Source of the DNA: Bacillota bacterium
Lineage (GTDB): Bacteria > Bacillota > Bacilli > Lactobacillales > Streptococcaceae
Direction: 5' to 3'
Assembly (NCBI GenBank): GCA_021781855.1
Contig: JAJXWC010000005.1
Span: 1 to 31,087 of the forward strand
DNA length: 31,087 bases
Below are positions 24,567-31,087 of this stretch, one piece after another. The stretch's first letter is position 1, and every line of letters starts with the position of its first letter. Under the pieces are notes generated by a model. It was given only the letters and a program-made list of their open reading frames with translations. It made no database searches and had not been told where the DNA came from. A program made the translations under genes and the position numbers.

Positions 24567-27500
24567 TTATTTTTCTCCTTTCAATTCTGCCATAATTTCT
24601 GCTCGTGACTTTTTCCCAATTTCTCTTGAATAATTATTCATATGAATATTTGCTTCGAATCGACAAATTGATTTCAATGGACAATATCTACAACCTTGAA
24701 CATTTCCACTTTTATCAATTCCATCTGAGCTTTTCATAACTGGGTTTATCGCAATTTTTCCTGCTGTCAAACGCTGACCAGCTTTATGATAATGTTGCTC
24801 ATTCAAAACTAAAAGCTGGTTAAATTCATTTTCATTATAAACATTATTTTTATTCACATATATACTATCAATTTGCTTAACTTTTTCTACAGCATCTTCT
24901 AAAATTAATCCCTCATAACTCATTGCCCTGTCAATCAAACGCCCAATTTCTGAAAGTGAATTGACATCATTCAAGTTAATCGGACTATTTTTAAACTGTA
25001 AATATAAAGCGCCCCAAATTTTTTGCTGAGGATAAGCTTTTTTCAATACATCAAGATAAGTTAAAAACTGTAAACTCATCCCATCATAAGCATCTTGTAG
25101 CCTAAAACTATGCGCACTCGATTTATAATCCACAGCACCTAAACGTTCCAAAAATAACTCATCAACACGGTCAATTCGTCCACGAAGCTGCAAATTATCT
25201 ATAGTAAAATCACCCAGTTCACTCTGTGGCAAACCAAAACTTGACTCTGTCATTAATGTTTTAATTTCAGTATTCGAAATTGATTTTTTCAGCATTATTG
25301 AAGTTTGACGAACAATTTCTTCCAAATTTGACCAAGTAAACCGAGCTGTAGCATCTTGTTTGAAATAACGTTCATATTTGCTGTCAACTTCATGTAAAAC
25401 AGCTGTCAACCTTTCATCAAAATTAGAACTTGACAAATCTACTAAATTTAATAATTTTTCAAATACTTCATGAAAGAAATTTCCAACAATTTTTGAATTA
25501 ATATCAATATTCTCAAAGGTCTCTAGTCCTAATGTATTTTCTAAAAAATATTGATATTCACAATTATAAAGTCGTTCAAACGAGCTAACAGACGCATAAA
25601 TTTTATCCTTGTAAACTTGGTTTACAGTTTCATCAGCAAGATTTACAGGTAAAATATCCTTATCCAAATCACCTAATAATCGACGAAAATCAGGATTTGA
25701 CTGACTTAAAATACGAAAAATACCGAACCAAAAAGCCGATTTATCTGATTTTTCTGATGTTGCGGAAAGCTGACGCTCAATTTGGCCAATCGTTGCAATA
25801 ACAGCGCGCGTATTCCCAACATGCTCAAGACTTTCTGACAAGTTCACCGCTCTGATTTTTTGTAAAATTTCCTTATCCGCATGTTCCATAAAAAGCTGCA
25901 AAACAGGTGAAACTTCATCTTGTGTATTTGCCATAATCTGTGGCATAGAAAGGACTAACTGCTTTTTAGCCGAATTTACCAATGAAAGAACAGTCAATGT
26001 ATTTTTATGGTAGTTAACAACATTGAGTTGTTCAATAAACTGGGACTCTGAAGTTTTCGCATTGATTTCCGCACGTTCTTCATCAGATAATAAAGTAGAA
26101 TTTTTCTTAATTCGAGGAAAATTAGTCTGGCTTAATCCAATCGCATAAACATATTCATTTGTTCGTGGTTCAACTAATTCATAATCTTTTATATTGACTA
26201 CATCAACGTTTGCGGGGATTTGGCGATAATTAGCATTTTTTAAACCTGACAAAATAATTTCCAAAAACTCTAAAATTTTCATTTTTTGATTTGAAAATAC
26301 AGCCAAAAATTCTGATAAAACAGCAGAAAAAGTTTTCCAAACTTGCTCATGCTTATCTGCAAAAACAGGATTATTTTCGTACTCAGCAGCCTCATAAAGT
26401 TTATTCATATTGCTCAAAACATTTCCATTTTCAAACATTTTTTGCAAATCATCAATCCAGGATTTTCCTGTTTTCAGATTTGAACCTGATAAAAAAAGCT
26501 GTAAGGGTGAGCTATCTCCAAGCAGTTCAATTCGTAAATTCTCTACTTTTTTGAGTTGTAAAAATTCATTTTCATCAAAAACTGTTGCAAATTTTTTTCT
26601 GCCTGCAATTTTAAATTTCTGAACATAGTATTCAAAATAATCAACTGTGTCTTGTTCAAAGTTTACACTACTGTAAACTTTTGATTTTAGTAAGTTTACA
26701 ACATCATCTGTCCGATAATTGTTCTTTTTTATAGCAAACAAACTTTCAAAGAAAACAATCAATGGATGCTGGCTCATTGATTCTTCTTGTGCATAGAAAA
26801 AAGGAATTTCATACAATGCAAAAATCTCTTTTATAAGAATTTCATAAGTATTCATATCACCTACTAATACTGTAAAATCCTTAAATGAAACACCTTCCAC
26901 AAGCTTTTGACGAATTTCTTTTGCTACACGCTCAACCTCTGCTGTCTGATTTTCTGCCTCCCAAATCGTAAACTGCTCTGCATCATCTTTTTCTAGTTTG
27001 ACCACTTTATCAGAAAGTACAAATGATTGCTCTTGCTTAATCAATTCTGTCAACTTACTGTAAACTAAGTTGACAGTTTTTTTCGAAATTTCATGAACTT
27101 GAGCAGCAAAATTTGCCTTAAAACGTTGAATCATTTCTGTTGAATGTGCATAAATTGGTTCTGATAATCCTGTCAAATCTTTTTTCGAAGCATATGTTCC
27201 TACGATAAAACTTGCCACGCGATTTTGGACAGCAGAAATAAACGCTTCTTCCTCAGCTGAAAATCGTGTGTATCCGTCAACAATCATCACTTGACCGCTT
27301 AATTGTTCGTCAAACTCACCAGCAGCAACACGCGCTGTAAATTCACCAAATTCAGAAAAATTGGCATAATTATTCATCAATTCTGTTTCAAAAGCAGACA
27401 AAATCAATTTCAATTCTCTATTTTTAGCTGAATCAGGCAAATCTTCCGCCGTCAAATTCGCTGTCAAAAGTTCTGCTCGTAAGTTGACCAACATTTCCAA

Positions 27501-27857
27501 AAATCCAGAAGAATTTTGCAAAGAAAAATATAAAGGCAGCTCTTCCTTACTGAATTCCCGCAGCATCTTACGAAAAAGCATTGAAAAACCAGCTTGTGAT
27601 AATTCGACCTTGCTTAAAGACGAATGCTCGCGTTTATCAAAATAATAAGGAAGCTGCTTAAACCGCGTCACAAGCAAGTCAAAAACGGCAGTGTCGCTTC
27701 CTTGAGCAAGACGCATCAAAATTTCTTTTTCCTTTTCAAAAGACATTGACGATGGTACGATGTAAAAAATCTTTCGCCCAAGCGCCAATTCTTTCGATGC
27801 AATTTCCAGCAAGCCAGCTGTCAAATCCTGTGTAATTTCAGTATACAAAATTTCCAT
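24567..27857 (-). CDS. rexB: ATP-dependent helicase/nuclease subunit RexB (AddB-type)
   Basis: RexB is the second nuclease subunit of the RexAB end-processing complex. The 1096-residue protein has a nuclease motif GAVDYKSS (about 907-914) and the iron-sulfur cysteine set of AddB: one Cys in NCEYQYFL near residue 765 and GCRYCPLKSIC near 1055-1065. The N terminus lacks a Walker A motif (IVPSSMSFEKEKE stands where AddB of Bacillus has one), as known for streptococcal-type RexB. The ATG at 27857 directly follows seven Ts and no SD is visible, so translation initiation is probably weak. The coding sequence is unusually rich in GTTTACA words and contains a perfect 11-bp inverted repeat at 27047-27076. 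Confidence 0.95.
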   Translation of the reverse strand: MEILYTEITQDLTAGLLEIASKELALGRKIFYIVPSSMSFEKEKEILMRLAQGSDTAVFDLLVTRFKQLPYYFDKREHSSLSKVELSQAGFSMLFRKMLREFSKEELPLYFSLQNSSGFLEMLVNLRAELLTANLTAEDLPDSAKNRELKLILSAFETELMNNYANFSEFGEFTARVAAGEFDEQLSGQVMIVDGYTRFSAEEEAFISAVQNRVASFIVGTYASKKDLTGLSEPIYAHSTEMIQRFKANFAAQVHEISKKTVNLVYSKLTELIKQEQSFVLSDKVVKLEKDDAEQFTIWEAENQTAEVERVAKEIRQKLVEGVSFKDFTVLVGDMNTYEILIKEIFALYEIPFFYAQEESMSQHPLIVFFESLFAIKKNNYRTDDVVNLLKSKVYSSVNFEQDTVDYFEYYVQKFKIAGRKKFATVFDENEFLQLKKVENLRIELLGDSSPLQLFLSGSNLKTGKSWIDDLQKMFENGNVLSNMNKLYEAAEYENNPVFADKHEQVWKTFSAVLSEFLAVFSNQKMKILEFLEIILSGLKNANYRQIPANVDVVNIKDYELVEPRTNEYVYAIGLSQTNFPRIKKNSTLLSDEERAEINAKTSESQFIEQLNVVNYHKNTLTVLSLVNSAKKQLVLSMPQIMANTQDEVSPVLQLFMEHADKEILQKIRAVNLSESLEHVGNTRAVIATIGQIERQLSATSEKSDKSAFWFGIFRILSQSNPDFRRLLGDLDKDILPVNLADETVNQVYKDKIYASVSSFERLYNCEYQYFLENTLGLETFENIDINSKIVGNFFHEVFEKLLNLVDLSSSNFDERLTAVLHEVDSKYERYFKQDATARFTWSNLEEIVRQTSIMLKKSISNTEIKTLMTESSFGLPQSELGDFTIDNLQLRGRIDRVDELFLERLGAVDYKSSAHSFRLQDAYDGMSLQFLTYLDVLKKAYPQQKIWGALYLQFKNSPINLNDVNSLSEIGRLIDRAMSYEGLILEDAVEKVKQIDSIYVNKNNVYNENEFNQLLVLNEQHYHKAGQRLTAGKIAINPVMKSSDGIDKSGNVQGCRYCPLKSICRFEANIHMNNYSREIGKKSRAEIMAELKGEK
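26661..26678. repeat. GTTTACA-N4-TGTAAAC dyad inside rexB
   Basis: GTTTACACTACTGTAAAC has the same arms and spacing as the intergenic dyads at 18248-18265 and 20510-20527. It is in the coding region of rexB. Confidence 0.5.
27047..27076. repeat. Perfect 11-bp inverted repeat inside rexB
   Basis: CTGTCAACTTA (27047-27057) and TAAGTTGACAG (27066-27076) are perfect inverted repeats around CTGTAAAC. The rexB mRNA would form an 11-bp hairpin with an 8-nt loop. Confidence 0.8.
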
Positions 27858-27862
27858 AAAAA

Positions 27863-27896
27863 AATAGACCCAACTTTCGTTAAGTCTATTATAACA
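27863..27896 (-). terminator. Terminator after dnaN fused to the rexB promoter
   Basis: Arms 27863-27874 and 27879-27890 form a 12-bp stem (two G-U pairs in RNA) closed by a GAAA loop and followed by TTTTT and the rexB ATG. The 5' arm overlaps an extended -10 TGTTATAAT (27888-27896). RNA from dnaN would fold the terminator; RNA initiated at this -10 (about 27881) would lack most of the 5' arm and escape. Confidence 0.75.
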
Positions 27897-27908
27897 AATT
27901 CTGTCAAA

Positions 27909-29054
27909 TCAGTTCGTACGAACAGGTGTAATTAACTGAACAAAACCAGTTTCATCATTTTTCGGTACTAAAGTAAACGGACGTACATTTGAAATAAATT
28001 GTACTCGTACTTCAGGTTCCTTAATGACTTTTAAAGCATCAATCAAATATTCTGGATTAAAACTAATCGCAATGTCCCCGCCCTCTTTTGACAGGACAGT
28101 CAATTCTTCGTGAACTGAACCAACTTCAGGCGAATTAGCCGTTGTTATTACACTCTCACCGGAAACAGTCAATTTCACCGTTCCATTTGCTGTTTGAGCT
28201 GTCAAAAGCCGTGCACGGTCCATTGTATGCCGCAATTCTGCTACATCAAAAACCAACGTCAGCGTATAATCACTTTCTTTAGGAATCAGACGATTAGTAT
28301 CGGGGTAAGAACCTTCAATCAAACGGCTATAATAACTAATTGTTGCGTTTTTAAACAACATTTGGCTATTATTAAAGAAAATTTCCACATCTTCCTCATC
28401 ATTTGTAAAAACATTTTTAAAACTATTGATTGATTTACTTGGTAAAATAACGTCAAAGCTCAAATTTGAATTTTCCAAAGTCAAACTTCGTTGACTCAAA
28501 CGGTGTGAGTCCGTTGCCACAGCCTTCAATTCTGCACCATCATTCAAAACCTGCAAATGCACACCCGTAAAAATAGGGCGTGTTTCCTGTGTACTTACTG
28601 CAAAAACCGTCTCACTAAAAAGTGATTTGAGCACACCAACATTGATTTTCAATGAATTTTCCTTAGAAACTTCTTGAATTCTTGGATAAATTTCAGCATC
28701 CAGACCTTTTAGTGTAATTTCCGATTTTCCAGAAGTCAAAATCACTTGTTTCTGCTCAATTTCATTAAAATCTAAAGTCACTTCAGGAAGCTGTGAGACA
28801 ACACTCTCAAAGAAAGCAGCTTCCAACAAAATCGAACCTGTATCAGCAATCATCATACTTGCATCTTTATTATCAGCAGATAAAAAATGTTCAATCGAAA
28901 TTTGACCATTCGAACCGATTAAAGTAATTCCATCATCAGTTACAATAATTTTTAATTTAGTTAAAGCAGGAATTGCCACCTTACTTCCAATGGCTTGTTT
29001 TGTAATTCTTAAAGCATTTTGAAAAGCGACTTTATTGATTGTGAATTTAATCAT
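27909..29054 (-). CDS. dnaN: DNA polymerase III beta subunit (sliding clamp)
   Basis: DnaN forms the ring-shaped processivity clamp of the replicative polymerase and is a docking site for repair proteins. The 381-residue protein begins MIKFTINKVAFQNALRITKQ and shows the three repeated clamp folds along its length, with the usual central segment ETRPIFTGVHL near residue 160. The SD AAAAGGAG is 5-6 nt before the ATG and matches that of dnaA. The 158-nt gap from dnaA carries DnaA boxes and perhaps a second promoter. Transcription ends at the hairpin immediately downstream. Confidence 0.98.
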   Translation of the reverse strand: MIKFTINKVAFQNALRITKQAIGSKVAIPALTKLKIIVTDDGITLIGSNGQISIEHFLSADNKDASMMIADTGSILLEAAFFESVVSQLPEVTLDFNEIEQKQVILTSGKSEITLKGLDAEIYPRIQEVSKENSLKINVGVLKSLFSETVFAVSTQETRPIFTGVHLQVLNDGAELKAVATDSHRLSQRSLTLENSNLSFDVILPSKSINSFKNVFTNDEEDVEIFFNNSQMLFKNATISYYSRLIEGSYPDTNRLIPKESDYTLTLVFDVAELRHTMDRARLLTAQTANGTVKLTVSGESVITTANSPEVGSVHEELTVLSKEGGDIAISFNPEYLIDALKVIKEPEVRVQFISNVRPFTLVPKNDETGFVQLITPVRTN

Positions 29055-29162
29055 GATACTCCTTTTTATTATTTATTTAATATAAATAGACTTAGTAATA
29101 GTAGTAGGTGCCGTGGATATGTGGAAACTATCTTCCAAATGAGATTATATTCATAAAGTTCA

Positions 29163-29212
29163 TGTGGATAACTCCAATAATATCCCGTGCATAACTTTCC
29201 ACCTTATCCACA
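29163..29212. promoter_or_regulatory. DnaA boxes in the dnaA-dnaN gap (second half of oriC)
   Basis: Two perfect DnaA boxes are present: TGTGGATAA at 29163-29171 and TTATCCACA at 29204-29212, in opposite orientation. Weaker matches lie at about 29112-29127. The neighbouring stretch to dnaN is AT-rich. Confidence 0.8.
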
Positions 29213-30583
29213 TCAGAGAAATTTGCGTTTAATACTGTCAATATCTTTTTGAACATCGACGTCTGATTTCATCTTATCAGAAATCTGTTTATAAGCGTAC
29301 ATAACAGTAGTGTGGTCGCGTCCGCCAAATGCTGTTCCAATCGCAGGAAGACTCGTTCCCAAAAGCTCTCGCACTAAATACATTGCAATCTGCCTTGGAA
29401 AGGCAATTTCTTTTGGTCGTTTTGGTCCAATCAAATCTGCAGTAGAAACATGATAATACTTTGCAACTTCATCCTGAATTTTCTTTATTGTCAAATTTGA
29501 CAAATTCTGAGTGACCGAACTTTTTAATGAACGCAGTGCCTGACTTGCTGTATCAATATCAACCACTGAAATCCCATTAGCCTTAGCAACAAATTCAACG
29601 CGATTCAAAGCACCTTCCAATTCACGTACATTCGAGTCAATTTGCCCAGCAATATAACTTAAAGTCTCACTTGGAAAATAAAGTTCGCTTCCTTCAGATT
29701 TAATTTGCAAAATTGCCATACGTGTTTCATAGTCCGGCGCTGTAATATCTGTAGTCAATCCCCATGTAAACCGCGTAACTAAGCGGTCTTCCAGTTTATT
29801 TAATTCCTGAGGAATACGGTCAGAAGTCAGAACAATCTGTGCTCCTTTTTCATACAAAGTATTGAACGTATTGAAAAATTCTGTCTGAGTTCCTTCCTTA
29901 TCACTAAAAAATTGCACGTCATCCAATAAGAGTAAATCAAGTGTGCGATAAGCTTCCTCAAATTTATCCATTTGATTTTTCCGTGTTGCATTGACAAAAT
30001 CATTGACAAAATTTTCAGAGGAAACATATTTGACCTTCATTCGCGAATTATCTTTTAAAATCTGATTTCCAATCGCATGCATCAAATGTGTTTTTCCCAG
30101 ACCAGAACCTCCATAAATAAACAAAGGATTATAAGTATCTCCAGGCTTATCTGCCACCGCTACTGCAGCAGCCAAAGTCCATCTATTTCCGGGACCCTGT
30201 ACGAAATTCTCGAAAGTATATTTTCCATTAACGCCAGTCACGGCAGGGGAAGAAGTTTCAGAAACTGGAATATCTCCTTGTTCAGTAGTAACTTCCTGCA
30301 TCAAAGCAGCAAGTTCGGACGAGGAAAGTTCGTCTTTTGCATATAAAGAATAATTCATAGGTCTACCGAAAATCTCAAAACCAGCGGTTCTAATCAAATC
30401 AGATTGACTTCTCCAGAAATCACGGTGATATTTTGATTCTAATAAAATATCTGCTGTGTCATTCTCGATTCCTAAAAGTTGAGCAGGCTCGACAATATAT
30501 TCATAAGTCCCAGAATTAACATTATTTTGTGCAAGTTCTTTTACTCTCGTCCAAAAATTTTGATTTTCTTTTAGGAGAGGCAT
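29213..30583 (-). CDS. dnaA: Chromosomal replication initiator protein DnaA
   Basis: DnaA binds oriC, melts it and loads the helicase. I place the start at 30583 (MPLLKENQNFW, 456 residues), because AAAAGGAG lies 5-6 nt before it and domain I begins there. The frame is open upstream to 30646, but that part contains the promoter and a DnaA box. Domains: I at about 1-80, a variable linker to about 120, AAA+ domain III with Walker A GGSGLGKTH (158-166) and Walker B LLLLDDVQF (217-225), and the C-terminal DNA-binding domain IV with signature GGRDHTTVMYAY near residue 430. DnaA boxes on both sides and one at the start site suggest autoregulation. Confidence 0.98.
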   Translation of the reverse strand: MPLLKENQNFWTRVKELAQNNVNSGTYEYIVEPAQLLGIENDTADILLESKYHRDFWRSQSDLIRTAGFEIFGRPMNYSLYAKDELSSSELAALMQEVTTEQGDIPVSETSSPAVTGVNGKYTFENFVQGPGNRWTLAAAVAVADKPGDTYNPLFIYGGSGLGKTHLMHAIGNQILKDNSRMKVKYVSSENFVNDFVNATRKNQMDKFEEAYRTLDLLLLDDVQFFSDKEGTQTEFFNTFNTLYEKGAQIVLTSDRIPQELNKLEDRLVTRFTWGLTTDITAPDYETRMAILQIKSEGSELYFPSETLSYIAGQIDSNVRELEGALNRVEFVAKANGISVVDIDTASQALRSLKSSVTQNLSNLTIKKIQDEVAKYYHVSTADLIGPKRPKEIAFPRQIAMYLVRELLGTSLPAIGTAFGGRDHTTVMYAYKQISDKMKSDVDVQKDIDSIKRKFL

Positions 30584-30602
30584 AATACTCCTTTTACTTG
30601 TT

Positions 30603-30643
30603 TGTTGATAACTCATTATATCATTTCCCCCTATTTTTTTCCA
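30603..30643 (-). promoter_or_regulatory. dnaA promoter with overlapping DnaA box
   Basis: TGGAAA (30638-30643), a 17-nt spacer and TATAAT (30615-30620) predict a start near 30608 and a ~25-nt leader. The one-mismatch box TTATCAACA (30603-30611) covers the start, as expected for autorepression by DnaA. Confidence 0.7.
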
Positions 30644-30646
30644 CAA

Positions 30647-30915
30647 GTTTCTTAATAATTCTCCCGTTTATCCACAAAAAGTGGATAAGTATATAAAAAT
30701 TGTGGATAAAGTGGATAAATAAAAAATTGATTCACTTTTTTTCAGAAGGAGCAGCATCTGACAAAGTTATCAACAACTGAGAATAACATCTCTGCATGTG
30801 AATAAGTATAGGGATAAAATAGAAAACAATAATTAAGCTGGTGAAAACTTGTGGAATATTTTACGAAAAAGTAAATTTAAAACATATATAAGGAAGAAAA
30901 TAAAATTTTTTATCC
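30647..30915. other. oriC upstream region: DnaA box cluster and AT-rich segment
   Basis: Perfect boxes are TTATCCACA (30668-30676) and TGTGGATAA (30701-30709). One-mismatch boxes are at 30680-30688, 30710-30718, 30768-30776 and 30797-30805. The stretch about 30870-30915 is almost pure A/T and could be an unwinding element. No gene is present. Confidence 0.85.
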
Positions 30916-30973
30916 CTCAAAATCGAGTTATCGAACGTAAGTGCAAAAAAAAGAAAAAAGCCAACATAAATAG

Positions 30974-31002
30974 TTGACAAAGGGAGTTGTGTCTGATAGA
31001 AT
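30974..31002 (+). promoter_or_regulatory. Strong plus-strand promoter diverging from the origin
   Basis: TTGACA (30974-30979) is separated by exactly 17 nt from TAGAAT (30997-31002). This is the best promoter match in the window and the only clear one directed rightward. Confidence 0.75.
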
Positions 31003-31007
31003 ATAAT

Positions 31008-31087
31008 AGTTGTCTCTTGAGGGGGTCAACGAAGACCATTGAAAACTGAATAAAGCAGAATGAAAACCAAGAGGTAGGGATACCTCT
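31008..31087 (+). other. Leader RNA resembling an rRNA operon leader, cut by window edge
   Basis: Downstream of the promoter come ACCATTGAAAACTGAATAAA (31036-31055), the type of sequence found in leaders and spacers of Firmicute rRNA operons, and a perfect 7-bp hairpin AGAGGTA/TACCTCT (31070-31076 with 31081-31087) at the very edge. There is no SD or start codon. The assignment to an rRNA operon rests on recalled similarity and on the promoter strength. Confidence 0.5.

Noticed and set aside
30584..30646. Upstream extension of dnaA to 30646
   Set aside because: It covers the -10, the DnaA box and the SD; the SD-led ATG at 30583 fits the family length.
1..31087. CRISPR arrays, tRNA genes, prophage or transposase genes
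   Set aside because: No regularly spaced direct repeats, no cloverleaf candidates and no recognisable transposase or integrase frames were seen on either strand.

Overview
The window looks like the replication-origin region of a Lactococcus chromosome (lactis/cremoris group or a close relative). The evidence is low-GC Firmicute coding, a RexB/RexA pair in place of AddB/AddA, several starts with AAGGAG-type Shine-Dalgarno (SD) sequences, frequent TGTTATAAT-type extended -10 elements, and a lactococcin 972-type bacteriocin. Every protein gene I can support lies on the minus strand, so the window reads right to left: the origin and dnaA are at the right end and transcription runs leftward, co-directional with replication.

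Right end (about 27.9-31.1 kb). dnaA and dnaN are flanked by two clusters of DnaA boxes, as in a bipartite oriC. Beyond the origin a plus-strand promoter with a TTGAAAACTGAATA-type leader runs off the edge; I infer a divergent rRNA operon begins just outside.

Recombination block (20.7-27.9 kb). rexB, rexA and a YyzM-like (DUF951) gene are tightly packed. They encode the Chi-regulated helicase-nuclease plus a small Cys-containing protein. rexB starts directly after the U-tract of an intrinsic terminator and has no SD.

Metabolism and translation block (11.6-20.5 kb). ychF has its own promoter and terminator. It is followed by an omega-amidase gene and an MtnE-like aminotransferase gene, separated by a MITE-like element. 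Then come a P-loop kinase-like gene, a SAM methyltransferase gene, pth and mfd, all overlapping.

Division/tRNA block (6.1-11.6 kb). rqcP-like S4 gene, divIC, a YabR-like S1 gene, an HpaB-family monooxygenase gene, a serine hydrolase gene, tilS and hpt form a chain of overlapping or nearly touching genes. Apart from the HpaB gene this matches the pth-mfd-yabO-divIC-yabR-tilS-hprT-ftsH order known from Bacillus and streptococci. ftsH follows, flanked on both sides by related ~200-bp dispersed repeats.

Left end (1-3.4 kb). An accessory cassette holds an Rgg-like regulator with two tandem HTH domains, a lactococcin 972-like precursor, and a DUF1430 bacteriocin-associated membrane protein cut by the window edge. 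The partner ABC ATPase is expected just outside.

The most notable unexplained signals are: a strongly over-represented TGTAAAC/TGTCAAC word on one strand; three near-identical GTTTACA-N4-TGTAAAC dyads; the double-HTH regulator; a predicted leaderless rqcP transcript; and the repeat pair around ftsH.
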